The notes under the pieces: model-generated
What the model was told of the DNA's origin: nothing
The model's database searches: none
What the model saw: only the letters and a program-made list of their open reading frames with translations
Assembly (NCBI GenBank): GCA_031296915.1
Contig: JAVDPC010000004.1
Span: forward strand, 1-64,000
DNA from: Cerasicoccus frondis
GTDB taxonomy: Bacteria > Verrucomicrobiota > Verrucomicrobiia > Opitutales > Cerasicoccaceae
Length of the DNA: 64,000 nt
Direction: 5' to 3'
Part shown: positions 1 to 10,221 of the stretch, piece by piece
How positions within the stretch are numbered: position 1 is the stretch's first letter
Layout of the letters: every line of letters starts with the position of its first letter
Position numbers and translations under genes: made by a program

Positions 1-15
1 TTGGCATTTCAATCA

Positions 16-30
16 CGGGCTTCCAGCCCG
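16..30. other. Small GC hairpin downstream of the DHOD-like gene
   Basis: CGGGCT and AGCCCG are separated by three bases, about 75 bases past the stop codon of the minus-strand DHOD-like gene. It could end that transcript, but there is no clear T run on the minus strand, so a terminator role is weak. Positions 1-102 hold no gene I can support. Confidence 0.3.
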
Positions 31-102
31 CTCAATCAAAGCCGCCTTGCGCTGCATCCAATCTATACCCCACCTGAATCGGCAATCTAGATGAAAAGTG
101 CT

Positions 103-1110
103 CTAAACCAACTCTGCTTGAGGCTCCCAGGATTGCAGGATGCGCACATAGTTGCCGCGCTCGATGACTTCCGGGTTCGGCGCGTGGCGGTAGCTCATGC
201 TGCCCTTCATCTGCGCCAGCGACTCGTACTCGTGATCTTCCATCCAACGCTCTAGATCGGTGCGCAGATCCTCGATCCGCCCCACCCCATTCACCAGCAG
301 CTCGGACACCATCTGCACGACGTCGGCGCCGCACATGACCGCCTTAATCGCGTCATCCCGCGTGTGGACCCCGCCTGTGCACGCCAAGTCCAGCTGATAG
401 CGCCCAAAGAGCACCGCCAGCCAACGCAAACGCAGCAGCAGTTCAGAAGAATCCGACAGACTGAGCGTGGGCTTCATTTCCAGCTCTTCGATGTCGATGT
501 CCGGCTGGTAAAAGCGATTAAAGAGCACCAACCCTTTCGCGCCCGCCGCTTCCAGGCGACGCGCCAGGTGCGCCATCGACGTAAAGAACGGCGACAGCTT
601 GACCGCCACCGGTATCTGGATCGATTCGCAAACCGTCTTCACGATTTCTTCCGTGCGCGCCTCGACAATCTCCGCCGATTCGCTGGACACACGGGGCTGG
701 TAGTAAAGATTTAGCTCAAGCGCATCGGCGCCGGCCTTTTCGATCTCTTTGGCAAAGTAGGACCAGCCGCCGAGGTGCGTGCCATTGAGCGACGCAATGA
801 TGGGCACATTGACGGCCTTTTTCGCCGCGCTCAGGTGCGCCAGGTAATCCTCCGGTCCGTAGTGATACTCGACCTCTTTCGGGAAGTAGCTGCCCGCTTC
901 CGCAAAGCTTTCCTCATGGGCGTAAACGTGGGCGTCGAGGCCGGCTTGGTGATGCGTCACCTGCTCTTCAAAAAGTGAGTGCAGCGTGATGGCAGCCGCG
1001 CCCGCGTCTTCCGCCTTGCGCACGCGATCAAGGTTCGAAGCCAGTGGCGAAGCGCCGAGGATAAAGGGATGGGGCAGCTCGAGCCCGAGGTATGTCGTGG
1101 TGAGATTCAT
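103..1110 (-). CDS. Dihydroorotate dehydrogenase-like flavoprotein
   Basis: A 335-residue TIM-barrel protein of the class 1 DHOD family, soluble and without a signal peptide. The start reads MNLTTTYLGLELPHPFILGASP, the usual opening of the DHOD-like paralogues. Barrel strands are visible as PIIASLNG, ALELNLYY, VAVKLSPFF and the phosphate-binding end LACTGGVHTRDDAIKAVMCGA. It lies 96 bases downstream of nifJ on the same strand. From family knowledge this pairing with pyruvate:ferredoxin oxidoreductase is common and the paralogue is not the main pyrimidine enzyme. The true substrate is unknown; a role as a flavin redox partner is inference. Fumarate- or NAD-dependent DHOD remains possible. Confidence 0.85.
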   Translation of the reverse strand: MNLTTTYLGLELPHPFILGASPLASNLDRVRKAEDAGAAAITLHSLFEEQVTHHQAGLDAHVYAHEESFAEAGSYFPKEVEYHYGPEDYLAHLSAAKKAVNVPIIASLNGTHLGGWSYFAKEIEKAGADALELNLYYQPRVSSESAEIVEARTEEIVKTVCESIQIPVAVKLSPFFTSMAHLARRLEAAGAKGLVLFNRFYQPDIDIEELEMKPTLSLSDSSELLLRLRWLAVLFGRYQLDLACTGGVHTRDDAIKAVMCGADVVQMVSELLVNGVGRIEDLRTDLERWMEDHEYESLAQMKGSMSYRHAPNPEVIERGNYVRILQSWEPQAELV

Positions 1111-1116
1111 GGTTTT

Positions 1117-1205
1117 TAATTTTGAATTATGAAGTATGAATTATGAAATGGTTCGAGTTCAGAGCTCGCTGATTTTCATAATTCATCATTCTGCATTCAT
1201 AATTA
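1117..1205. repeat. AT-rich palindromic intergenic repeat
   Basis: The nifJ-DHOD gap holds several copies of AATTATGAA and its complement TTCATAATT on both sides of a short GC core around GAGCTC. The sequence can fold into a long imperfect hairpin. It resembles the mobile palindromic repeats seen between genes in this phylum. It may also modulate read-through from nifJ into the downstream gene. Confidence 0.55.
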
Positions 1206-1206
1206 T

Positions 1207-4200
1207 TTAAATCGGCTCGCCGGTGTCGTCTTTGGGTTTGTTGACCTGCGCGAGGTTTTCGTAGAGGCGGCGTTGTGCGCCGTCGATAGACTCTGCCCGG
1301 TTGATGAGCTCCTTCGAGCGACCGGGGTTGACTTGCGCCAACGAACGGAAGCGGACTTCGTTATCCACGTATTCCTGCAGCGATTTCTTCGCCGCCTTGC
1401 TGTCGAGCTGAAGCGCGGGCTCGCCCAGATCAACACGGCGCGGATCGTGGCGGTAGAGCGGCCAGTGTCCGCTGTCCACGGCCAGCTTTTGCTGCTGCAG
1501 ACCGAAGTTCAGGTTGTAGCCGTGGGCGATGCAATGGCTGTAGGCGATGACCAAGCTCGGCCCGTCAAAGCTTTCGGCCTCGTCCATTGCCTGGATCACC
1601 TGGCGCTCGCTGGCGCCCATGGCGATCTTGGCCACGTAGACGTTTTGGTAACCCATCGCGATGAGGCCCAAGTCCTTCTTCGGCGTTTCCTTACCACCGG
1701 CGGCAAACTTCGCCACCGCGCCCATCGGCGTGGACTTCGAGGCTTGGCCGCCTGTGTTGGAGTAAACTTCCGTGTCGAGCACCAGGATGTTGACGTTGCG
1801 TCCGCTGGCGAGGATGTGGTCCAGGCCGCCGAAGCCGATATCGTAGGCCCAACCGTCGCCCCCGACGCCCCACACGCTCTTGCGAACGAGGAACTCGGAG
1901 AAGGTTAGCAGTCGCTTGGCTGCCGGCTCGTTCATGCCGATCAGCTTGCGCTTGAGCTCGGCTACGCGGTCGCGCTGAGCGAAGACGGACATCTCATCCT
2001 TCTGATGGCTCATCAGGATTTCGCGGACCAGCATGTCGCCCAATTGCGGCGCGAGTTGCTGGAGGAGTCGGCGCGCCATTTCCGTCTTTTTATCAACGGC
2101 CAAACGCATGCCCATGGTGAACTCGGCGTTGTCTTCGAAGAGCGAATTGCTCCAAGCCGGGCCACGTCCATTCTCATCCGTGCAATACGGAGTCGTGGGC
2201 AAGTTGCCGCCGTAAATGGAGGAACAGCCAGTCGCGTTGGCGATCATCAGGCGGTCGCCAAAGAGCTGGGTGAGCAGCTTCAGGTAAGGCGTTTCACCGC
2301 AGCCAGCGCAAGCGCCGGAGAACTCAAAGAGCGGTTCGCGCAGCTGAGTGTCGCGAGTGGTGAGGCCCAGCGCGGTGCGCTCGGGGCGAGGCAGCTCCTG
2401 GAAGAAGTCCCAGCGCATCTTTTCCTGCGCCACGGTCTCCTGGTGCGGACGCATGTTGATCGCCTTCTCGCGTGGGTTGGCCTTGTTCTTGGCCGGGCAA
2501 GCGGTCACGCAAAGTCCGCAGCCGGTGCAGTCCTCGGGCGCTACTTGGATGGTGTAGCGGTGGCCGGTGATCTTGCGGTCCTTGAAGGGCGCGGAGAGGA
2601 AATTCTCGGGCGCTTCGTCGAGCGCGTTTTCCGGGTAATGCTTGCAGCGGATCGTGGCGTGCGGGCAAACGAGCGCGCACTTGCCGCACTGGATGCAGAC
2701 CTCGGGATCCCACACGGGGATTTCGGTGGCGATGTTGCGCTTCTCCCACTGGCTCGTGGAGCACGGCCACGTGCCGTCGACCGGGAAGGCCGAGACGGGC
2801 AGCAAGTCGCCATCACCTTGCAACATGACGCCCGTGACTCGTTGAACGAAGTCTGGCGCCTCCGCCGCGACCGCCGGAGGGAAGGCGATGGATGAGTTGG
2901 CGGCGGCGGGGAGGTCAACCAGATAAAGTGAGCTCAAGGCCATGTCGACTGCGGCGAAGTTCTTCTCCACAATCGCGGGGCCCTTGCGCATGTAGGTCTT
3001 TTCGATAGCGCCCTTGATCTTCGCGATGGCTTCGTCCTTGGGCAGGATGCCGGAGATTGCGAAGAAGCAGGTCTGCATGATGGTGTTCGTGCGGCCTCCC
3101 ATGCCGGCCTTGCGGGCCACGGCGTAGGCGTCGATCGTGTAAAGCTCGAGCTTCTTTTCGATCAACGTTTGCTGCACTTCGAAGGGTAGCTTCGACCAAA
3201 TTTTTTCCGGCGGGAACGGCGAGTTCATCAGCACGGTGGCGCCTTCGGCGGCGTATTTCAGCACGTCGTATTTCGTCACGAACTGCCACTGGTGGATGCC
3301 CACAAACTTCGCGCTCTGCACGAGGTATGGCGCCTTGATCATCTTCGGGCCAAAGCGCAGGTGGCTAACGGTCATCGCGCCGCTCTTCTTCGAGTCATAC
3401 ACGAAGTAGGCCTGCGCGCAGTTGTCGGTTTCTTCGCCAATGATCTTAATGGTGTTCTTGTTGGCGCCGACGGTGCCGTCGCTGCCGAGGCCGATGAAGA
3501 CCGCGGAGAACTGATCTCCAGAAGCAACCTTGAAGTCTTCATCGACCGGCAGGGAACGGTGGGTCACGTCGTCCACGATGCCCACCGTGAAATGGTTGAT
3601 CGCGTCGCCGCCGAGCAGGTTGTCAAAGACCGCCTTGGCCATGGCCGGGTTGAACTCCTTGCTGCCGAGGCCATAGCGACCGGCGAGCACGGTTGGCTCA
3701 CTGACCATCTTGCCGAGGTCCTTCGCTTCGCGCAGCGCGGTGACGACGTCCTGGTAAAGCGGTTCGCCGAGGGCGCCGGGCTCCTTCGTGCGGTCGAGCA
3801 CGGCAATACGCTCCACCGTCTTCGGCAGCGCGTCAACAAAGTGCTGCAGCGACCACGGGCGGAACAGGCGAACGGCCAATACCCCGACCTTGCGGCCATC
3901 GGCATTCAGCGCAGCGGCGGCTTGTTGACAGGTCTCAACACCCGAGCCCATGACGATCACGACGTCGGTCGCATCCTCAGGGCCGGAGTATTCAAAAAGC
4001 TGATAACGGCGGCCGGTCAGCTCGCCGAACTTCGCCATGATGCGGTCGACGATTTCCGGCAGCGCGTCGTAATAGCCGTTGGCGGCTTCGCGGGCCTGGA
4101 AGAACACGTCGGGGTTCTGCGCGGTGCCGCGAATCATCGGGGCGTCCGGGGTCAAGCCGCGGTCATGGAAGGCCTTCACCGCGTCGTCATCGATCAACTG

Positions 4201-4782
4201 ATCGAGCACTTCATTGCTGACGGACTCGTAGGTGTTGATCTCGTGCGAAGTGCGGAAGCCGTCGAAGAAATGCAAGAACGGCACGCGGGACTCGAGCGTC
4301 GCGGCGTGGGCAATAGCGGCCAAGTCCGCGGACTCCTGCACGCTGTTGGAGCACAGCATCGCAAAGCCCGTCTGGCGGCAGGCCATGACGTCCGAGTGGT
4401 CGCCGAAGATCGACAGCGCGTGCGTCGCAAGGCTGCGCGCTGTCACGTGGAGCACGAACGGCGTCAGTTCCCCGGCGATCTTATACATATTGGGGATCAT
4501 CAGGAGGAGCCCCTGCGACGCCGTAAAGCTCGTCGCTAAAGTGCCGGCGGTCAACGCGCCGTGGAGTGCGCCGGCTACGCCGCCTTCACTCTGCATTTGG
4601 ACTACAGTTGGAACATCGCCCCAAAGGTTCTGCTTACCCCCCGAAGCCCACTCGTCCGAAAGCTCGGCCATCGGGGTGGACGGCGTGATGGGGTAAATGG
4701 CGATATTCTCGCTGAGTCGGTAGGCCACCGAGGCTGCTGCTTCATTAGCGTCGGTGATGGCAAATTCAATTGGCTTATTCAT
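1207..4782 (-). CDS. nifJ: Pyruvate:ferredoxin (flavodoxin) oxidoreductase
   Basis: A 1191-residue single-chain PFOR, the normal length for the fused bacterial enzyme. It decarboxylates pyruvate to acetyl-CoA and passes electrons to ferredoxin or flavodoxin. The pyrimidine-binding domain opens the protein (ENIAIYPITPSTPMAE). Two [4Fe-4S] motifs, CIQCGKCALVCP and CTGCGLCVTACP, lie near residues 700-770. The TPP domain carries CAGCGETPYLKL, GDGWAYDIGFGGLDH and LDTEVYSNTGGQ. It is followed by the DHOD-like gene on the same strand. Presence of PFOR next to aconitase, fumarase and several peroxide-defence genes suggests an organism living across oxic and low-oxygen conditions (inference). Confidence 0.97.
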   Translation of the reverse strand: MNKPIEFAITDANEAAASVAYRLSENIAIYPITPSTPMAELSDEWASGGKQNLWGDVPTVVQMQSEGGVAGALHGALTAGTLATSFTASQGLLLMIPNMYKIAGELTPFVLHVTARSLATHALSIFGDHSDVMACRQTGFAMLCSNSVQESADLAAIAHAATLESRVPFLHFFDGFRTSHEINTYESVSNEVLDQLIDDDAVKAFHDRGLTPDAPMIRGTAQNPDVFFQAREAANGYYDALPEIVDRIMAKFGELTGRRYQLFEYSGPEDATDVVIVMGSGVETCQQAAAALNADGRKVGVLAVRLFRPWSLQHFVDALPKTVERIAVLDRTKEPGALGEPLYQDVVTALREAKDLGKMVSEPTVLAGRYGLGSKEFNPAMAKAVFDNLLGGDAINHFTVGIVDDVTHRSLPVDEDFKVASGDQFSAVFIGLGSDGTVGANKNTIKIIGEETDNCAQAYFVYDSKKSGAMTVSHLRFGPKMIKAPYLVQSAKFVGIHQWQFVTKYDVLKYAAEGATVLMNSPFPPEKIWSKLPFEVQQTLIEKKLELYTIDAYAVARKAGMGGRTNTIMQTCFFAISGILPKDEAIAKIKGAIEKTYMRKGPAIVEKNFAAVDMALSSLYLVDLPAAANSSIAFPPAVAAEAPDFVQRVTGVMLQGDGDLLPVSAFPVDGTWPCSTSQWEKRNIATEIPVWDPEVCIQCGKCALVCPHATIRCKHYPENALDEAPENFLSAPFKDRKITGHRYTIQVAPEDCTGCGLCVTACPAKNKANPREKAINMRPHQETVAQEKMRWDFFQELPRPERTALGLTTRDTQLREPLFEFSGACAGCGETPYLKLLTQLFGDRLMIANATGCSSIYGGNLPTTPYCTDENGRGPAWSNSLFEDNAEFTMGMRLAVDKKTEMARRLLQQLAPQLGDMLVREILMSHQKDEMSVFAQRDRVAELKRKLIGMNEPAAKRLLTFSEFLVRKSVWGVGGDGWAYDIGFGGLDHILASGRNVNILVLDTEVYSNTGGQASKSTPMGAVAKFAAGGKETPKKDLGLIAMGYQNVYVAKIAMGASERQVIQAMDEAESFDGPSLVIAYSHCIAHGYNLNFGLQQQKLAVDSGHWPLYRHDPRRVDLGEPALQLDSKAAKKSLQEYVDNEVRFRSLAQVNPGRSKELINRAESIDGAQRRLYENLAQVNKPKDDTGEPI

Positions 4783-4979
4783 GGGTTGCTCAACAATTAG
4801 ATAAGCTAACCAAATCCGCCAATATACGCAAGAAAAACTAATGTGATACTGATTCTCGATTAATTTAATTTATCAAATTGTTAAACGCATACGGAAAGTA
4901 CGCAACAAAGCCCCCACCAAAAGTGAAGGCTCCGGGCCTGAAATTTTTCCTACAGGCTAAAAAGTTTTTTAGTATTCTG

Positions 4980-6617
4980 TTAGACGTGCTGACTATTTGC
5001 CGGGCTATGCTGCTCAAGCAACTGCTGTAATTTGGCGATTAATTCATGTCTCTGGTAAGGCTTCCCCAAGTGGGCGTCCGCGCCGACATTGATAACGCGA
5101 TCCTGGTCTTCCTCCATCGCATACGCGGTGAGCACCAGAATCGGCGTCCGTTTTTCATGATCTTTGTTCGACTCACGAATTTTGCGAATCGCCGCCAAAC
5201 CATCCATTTTGGGCATGCGCACATCCATAACGATGAGGTCGAAATCATCCTCGTCAAAGGCTTCCAGCGCTTCCAGGCCATTGGTCACCGCAGTGACGCT
5301 TACCTGGTTCATCGTCAGCATTTTGCGCAAAATATGGCGGCTGGAGGCATTGTCTTCGGCAATGAGAATGCGGAGCACATCTTTGCCATGTGGCGGATGG
5401 AGTGTGAACGACTTTCGCTTGTTTGAAACCTGAAGCCCACTGCCAGAATTGGGCGACCCAAGCCGCACTAATGCCGTGAAGGCAGAACCAACGCCCTCTT
5501 CGCTGTCGACAGTCAGACCGCCCCCCATCTTTTTGGCCAGCTCGTTGGAAATCGCCAGACCGAGGCCGGACCCCCCACGCTCGTCATTAATTTCACCGTG
5601 CACCTGGCTGAATGATTCGAAAATTTCATCCACCCGATCGGGCGCAATGCCAATGCCTGTGTCATGCACGGCAATGCTCAGGCACACGTTGTCATCCTCA
5701 ACCTCCTCCACATGCACGTGGACATCGATCTGCCCGCTGTCAGTGAACTTAATGGCGTTGGCCAGGAGGTTGGTCACGATCTGAGAGAGCCGAATGGGGT
5801 CTCCGTAAACATATGTCGGCATGTCGTCTGAGACTTCGAGCACGAGCTTCAACCGCTTCGCCTCGGCGCGCACGCGCAGCAGCTCCACGATATTGCTAAT
5901 GGTGAAGTTCGGATCAAAGGGCACATTTCTCAGCTCCAGTTTTCCCGCCTCGATCTTGGCCAGGTCGAGGATGTCATTGATGATCCCGAGCAGGTTCTCA
6001 CCCGACTGCTGAGCTATGCCGATTTCGGTGGTGAAGCGTTTCTTCAGTTCCGGGTCCGTGCCCATTAGCTCAATGGAGCCCAACAATCCATTGAGCGGCG
6101 TGCGGATTTCGTGGGACATGTTGGCGAGAAATTGAGACTTCATGTGGCTGGCGGCTTGTGCGTCGGCCACCTTCTGCGCTTCCAGTTGCAGCTCCTCCTT
6201 GGTCTTTTTCAACTCCTGTGGATTGGGCAGTCTCAGCGCTTGAGGGATCAGGCGAAACAGGACCGCTGCGCTCGCGATCGACACAACGCCGGTGATGCTT
6301 AAAACAACCCCTTCGGCCATGTAATACGGCTTCCAAATGGTCAATATGGCCATCGCGTGCGTGGCGGCGCAGCACAGGATAAACAAGGCGAACAGGAGAA
6401 AGACATGCTTGTAAATGATGTCCTTACGCTTCCGGACAAAGTAGAAAAGCCCGAAAGGAATGGTGCAGTAGGCAAAAACCACCATACCGTTAGCCACAAC
6501 GTGCAACCACAAAATCCAGGGGTCCCACATGTAACAATGTCCATGGGGCATGAATGCAGTGCTGCAAAGTTCTTCCCACCAGTTGCTAATCGCGCTCATA
6601 AGCAAACACCCTAGCAA
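4980..6617 (-). CDS. Membrane hybrid histidine kinase with ethylene-receptor-like sensor domain
   Basis: A 545-residue hybrid kinase. The first 130 residues form three membrane helices resembling the ethylene-binding domain of plant ETR1 and of many bacterial kinases: AYCTIP and CCAATH match ETR1 AYFSIP and LCGATH. The copper ligands Cys65 and His69 of ETR1 correspond to Cys83 and His87 here. ETR1 Asp25 corresponds to Asn43, which is unusual. Then follow a coiled linker, the H-box SHEIRTPLNG, the ATPase boxes NLLANAIKF, DTGIGI and GGSGLGL, and a C-terminal receiver (RILIAEDN, acceptor in VMDVRMPKMDG, Lys in GKPY). There is no output domain. The start could also be Met7 at 6599. The ligand is unknown; ethylene is only a suggestion from the fold. 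Confidence 0.93.
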   Translation of the reverse strand: MLGCLLMSAISNWWEELCSTAFMPHGHCYMWDPWILWLHVVANGMVVFAYCTIPFGLFYFVRKRKDIIYKHVFLLFALFILCCAATHAMAILTIWKPYYMAEGVVLSITGVVSIASAAVLFRLIPQALRLPNPQELKKTKEELQLEAQKVADAQAASHMKSQFLANMSHEIRTPLNGLLGSIELMGTDPELKKRFTTEIGIAQQSGENLLGIINDILDLAKIEAGKLELRNVPFDPNFTISNIVELLRVRAEAKRLKLVLEVSDDMPTYVYGDPIRLSQIVTNLLANAIKFTDSGQIDVHVHVEEVEDDNVCLSIAVHDTGIGIAPDRVDEIFESFSQVHGEINDERGGSGLGLAISNELAKKMGGGLTVDSEEGVGSAFTALVRLGSPNSGSGLQVSNKRKSFTLHPPHGKDVLRILIAEDNASSRHILRKMLTMNQVSVTAVTNGLEALEAFDEDDFDLIVMDVRMPKMDGLAAIRKIRESNKDHEKRTPILVLTAYAMEEDQDRVINVGADAHLGKPYQRHELIAKLQQLLEQHSPANSQHV

Positions 6618-6813
6618 CCATTCCTCATAACGCGAGCAAACAAGACCTTTACGAGCCTTTTACGGCCGCCTTTTTCACCTCATGGTTTGCGTTCGTAGGT
6701 TCCCCTTAGACGTCGTCAATTCCTGATAAATCAACCATCAAGTCTAAGACCCTCACCTAAACTGTATTAAATTCACACCCACCTAGGGCCGGATGGCCGC
6801 AGAGGCGCGTAAC

Positions 6814-7332
6814 TTAAGGCGTGTCCTTATCGACCTGTAGTCGCAGGAAAGAAAGGACGTCCTGGAATTTTTTCTGATTGCTGCTGTCGGCTTCCACGAG
6901 GCATTCATGCGCCCGGAGGACCATGGCGGCGTTGTCCCGCTCGGACTGGCTGGCGCCTTGAAGCGACTCCGACTGCTTCGCATTGAAGGACATCTCAAAA
7001 TCGCCGGTCTCCACGTTCATGATGCGATGGAGGCCCAAGTTGCGAACCAGCTCCAGGTTGCGCTGACTCAGGCGCACCAGCGTGAAGTCGCCTGGTGGCT
7101 CCAGCTTACGGAACTCCAGCGCGGCGCCGGCCATGATGCCGAGAAACGTGCTGTCCATTCCCGTGCAGTCTTGAAAATCAATCACCACGCTGCGCTTCCC
7201 CATCTCGGCCACACGGTCGAAAAAATCGCGCACCGGGGCGCAATTAAGGAAGCTCGCGCGGCCATGAATGCGCAGAATCACCGGCTCGGAATAAGCATCG
7301 ATGAGGAATACTGGGCTCTCGCTGTCAGGCAT
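6814..7332 (-). CDS. STAS-domain protein (anti-sigma factor antagonist type)
   Basis: A 172-residue cytoplasmic protein. Residues 8-115 look like a STAS domain: a central strand SVVIDFQDCTGMDSTFLGIM carries the usual Asp-x-x-x-x-Asp-Ser phosphoacceptor loop, with Ser as the likely phosphorylation site. About 55 extra residues follow, largely helical and polar (SFNAKQSESLQGASQSERD onward). In known systems such proteins are dephosphorylated by a PP2C phosphatase and bind an anti-sigma kinase. No partner kinase, phosphatase or sigma factor is in the window. It lies between the hybrid kinase and aconitase on the same strand, but with gaps of about 200 and 80 bases, so shared function is not shown. 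Confidence 0.85.
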   Translation of the reverse strand: MPDSESPVFLIDAYSEPVILRIHGRASFLNCAPVRDFFDRVAEMGKRSVVIDFQDCTGMDSTFLGIMAGAALEFRKLEPPGDFTLVRLSQRNLELVRNLGLHRIMNVETGDFEMSFNAKQSESLQGASQSERDNAAMVLRAHECLVEADSSNQKKFQDVLSFLRLQVDKDTP

Positions 7333-7414
7333 GCGTTTGGGTTAGTCGAAATTTCTTTAAATATGGTCTTTCGGCCCGGTCAAGCCCAAGCCTAAAACGA
7401 ATAAATGTTGCTAA

Positions 7415-10165
7415 TTATTTATCGAGCAATTGGCGTAAGACATAAGTTAAGATACCACCATTACGGTAATATTCAATCTCAACTTGAGTATCTAACCGGA
7501 CGTCCAAGGTGACTTTTTCCTCTGAACCATCTGCACGGTGGATCACCAAAGTGGCTTCAGCGCCCGGTTTGATGTCTTCGCTCAAACCGAGCAGGTCGTA
7601 GGTTTCCGTGCCGTTCAGCGCGAGGGTGTCCTTGTCCTCCCCTTCCTTGAAACAAAGCGGGAGGACGCCCATGCCGATCAGGTTGCTGCGGTGAATGCGC
7701 TCAAAAGATTTGGAAACCACGGCCTTCACGCCGAGCAGCGCAGTGCCCTTGGCCGCCCAGTCGCGGGAGGAACCCATCCCATAATCGACGCCGCCAAATA
7801 CGATCAAGCCCTCGCCCCGCTCTTTGTAAGTCATCGCGGCGTCGTAAATGGCCATCACCTCGCCGTCTGGCTGCAGCTTGGTGTAGCCGCCTTCCTTGCC
7901 GTCGGCCATTTCGTTGCGAATGCGGACGTTGGCGAAGGTCCCGCGCGTCATGACGCGGTCATTGCCGCGCCGTGAGCCATAGCTGTTGAACTCCCGCACT
8001 TCGACGCCGTTTTCGATCAGGTAACGGCCGGCTGGGCTGTCTGGCTTGATCGCGCCAGCCGGGGAAATGTGGTCCGTCGTCACCGAAGCGCCCAGCAGCG
8101 CCATGGGGCGCAGCCCCGCAAATGAGGTAATCTTGCCTGGCTCCATGCCGAAGCCTTCAAAGAAAGGCGGGCGCTGGATGTAGGTCGAGTCCGCGTCCCA
8201 ATCGTAAACGGCCCCCGTGGAGGATTCCACGCTGTTCCACTGCGGATTGGCCGAGTTAAGGTCGCCATACTTCGAGCGGAACATCTCCGGCTTCAGGCCT
8301 TTGAGAATGTTGCTCTGGATTTCTTCGTGGCTTGGCCAGAGATCCTTGAGGTAGACCGGATTGCCGTCCTGATCTTCGCCCAGCGAATCGTTGTCCATGT
8401 CGAAATTGACGGTGCCCGCGAGCGCAAACGCCACCACGAGCGGCGGACTCATCAGGAAGTTCGCCTTGATCGAACCGTGCACGCGGGCTTCGAAATTGCG
8501 GTTGCCGGACAGCACCGACGCCGTAACGAGCTCACCCTCGGAAATCGCTTCTTCAACGGATTGGTCCAGCGGACCAGAGTTGCCAATGCAAGTCGTGCAG
8601 CCGTAGCCAACGAGGTTGAAGCCGAGCGTGTCGAGATACTCCGTCAGCCCGGTTTCATTCAAATAATCCGTGACCACGCGGGAACCAGGGGCCAGCGAGC
8701 ACTTCACGGTTGGGTCGATTTTCAGCCCTTTCTCCACGGCTTTTTTCGCGAGAAGGCCCGCAGCCAACATCACCGATGGATTGGAGGTATTGGTGCAACT
8801 GGTGATCGCGGCGATCAACACGGAGCCGTGGGTGATTTCCGGCAAAGTCTCGGTCTGAACCAGGGCCCCACCTTCGTCTCGCCAGCGCTCGATGTCTTTG
8901 CTGGTGTCGACTGTGGCCTTGCGCGTGGCGGCTTGGGTCGGCACGCCATAGCCGCCATCCGAGACTGGCGCGTGGAGCATTGTGTTGAACGAGTCCTTGA
9001 GCTTGTCGAGGTCGATGCGGTCCTGTGGACGACGCGGGCCAGCGACGCTCGGGACGATCGTGCTGAGGTCCAGGTCGAGGCTTTTGGTGTAAGTGATCTC
9101 GCCCGCTCTGGGCATGCCAAAGAGTCCCTGCGCTTCCAGGTATTCCTTAATGGTCGCAATTTGCTCCTCGGTGCGGCCCGTGGCGCGCAGGTAATCGAGC
9201 GACTTTTCATCCACCGGGAAGAAACCCATGGTCGCCCCGTATTCCGGAGCCATGTTGGCGATAGTCGCGCGGTCCGCCAAGGTCAGCGCTTCCGTTCCTT
9301 CGCCGTAAAACTCCACAAACTTGCCCACGACCTTTTCCGCGCGGAGCATTTCCGTAATGCGCAGGGTGAGGTCGGTCGCGGTCACGCCTTCCTTGAGAAC
9401 GCCGGTCAGGTTGACGCCGATGACTTCCGGCGTCTGGAAAGCAATGGGCTGGCCCAGCATACCGGCTTCCGCCTCGATGCCGCCCACGCCCCAGCCAACG
9501 ATGCCGAGGCCATTGATCATGGTCGTGTGCGAATCGGTGCCCACCAGGCTGTCCGGGTAAAGCACGTTCTTGCCGCCGATTTCTTTCTGGAAAACGACGC
9601 GCGCCAAATACTCCAGGTTCACCTGGTGCACGATGCCAATTGCGGGCGGCACCACGCTGAAGGTTTCAAAGGCCTGCTGCCCCCACTTCAGGAATTCGTA
9701 ACGCTCGCGGTTGCGCTCGAACTCGCGTTCAAGATTCGCCACGAAGGCGCTCGCCGTGCCAGCGCGGTCGACTTGCACGGAGTGGTCGACCACGAGGTCC
9801 ACGGGCACCAGCGGCTCGATCAATTGCGGGTCAGCATTGAGCTCGCTCACGGCGTCACGCATGGCCGCCAGATCGACGAGCAGCGGAACGCCGGTAAAGT
9901 CTTGCAACACGATGCGGCTCACCACGAAGGGCACTTCCTCCGGCGCGGGTGAAGCCGCATTCCAATTCGCCAACCGTTTAACGTCCACTTCCGTAATGCC
10001 TGCCGTGCCACAATTGCGCAGGATGCTTTCGAGGACAATACGGATCGAAACCGGTAATGAAGAAACCGGCCCCACACCGCTTTTTTCCAGCTCCGGCAGG
10101 GAATAATAGAAACCCTGGCCGGAAAGTTCTGTTAGGACATTAAACGGATCGGCGAGTTCTGACAT
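7415..10165 (-). CDS. acnA: Aconitate hydratase
   Basis: A 916-residue AcnA/IRP-type aconitase, full length. It converts citrate to isocitrate in the TCA cycle using a [4Fe-4S] cluster. Cluster ligands are visible in [12 protein letters not shown] and [14 protein letters not shown]. Other family marks are [44 protein letters not shown] [14 protein letters not shown] and the swivel domain motif [17 protein letters not shown]. The gene stands alone on the minus strand, with the peroxiredoxin gene 56 bases upstream on the same strand, so the two could be co-transcribed. Iron-sulfur enzymes are peroxide-sensitive, which makes this pairing plausible. Confidence 0.97.
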   Translation of the reverse strand: MSELADPFNVLTELSGQGFYYSLPELEKSGVGPVSSLPVSIRIVLESILRNCGTAGITEVDVKRLANWNAASPAPEEVPFVVSRIVLQDFTGVPLLVDLAAMRDAVSELNADPQLIEPLVPVDLVVDHSVQVDRAGTASAFVANLEREFERNRERYEFLKWGQQAFETFSVVPPAIGIVHQVNLEYLARVVFQKEIGGKNVLYPDSLVGTDSHTTMINGLGIVGWGVGGIEAEAGMLGQPIAFQTPEVIGVNLTGVLKEGVTATDLTLRITEMLRAEKVVGKFVEFYGEGTEALTLADRATIANMAPEYGATMGFFPVDEKSLDYLRATGRTEEQIATIKEYLEAQGLFGMPRAGEITYTKSLDLDLSTIVPSVAGPRRPQDRIDLDKLKDSFNTMLHAPVSDGGYGVPTQAATRKATVDTSKDIERWRDEGGALVQTETLPEITHGSVLIAAITSCTNTSNPSVMLAAGLLAKKAVEKGLKIDPTVKCSLAPGSRVVTDYLNETGLTEYLDTLGFNLVGYGCTTCIGNSGPLDQSVEEAISEGELVTASVLSGNRNFEARVHGSIKANFLMSPPLVVAFALAGTVNFDMDNDSLGEDQDGNPVYLKDLWPSHEEIQSNILKGLKPEMFRSKYGDLNSANPQWNSVESSTGAVYDWDADSTYIQRPPFFEGFGMEPGKITSFAGLRPMALLGASVTTDHISPAGAIKPDSPAGRYLIENGVEVREFNSYGSRRGNDRVMTRGTFANVRIRNEMADGKEGGYTKLQPDGEVMAIYDAAMTYKERGEGLIVFGGVDYGMGSSRDWAAKGTALLGVKAVVSKSFERIHRSNLIGMGVLPLCFKEGEDKDTLALNGTETYDLLGLSEDIKPGAEATLVIHRADGSEEKVTLDVRLDTQVEIEYYRNGGILTYVLRQLLDK

Positions 10166-10221
10166 AAGGTTAGTTAAAGCGAAGCAAGATTGATGCGAGT
10201 TCTGTCAGAATGGAATAAAGT

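Noticed and set aside
4783..4979. Terminator between the hybrid kinase and nifJ
   Set aside because: T and A runs occur near 4960-4980, but the possible stems (CCTG/CAGG) are too short to be convincing.
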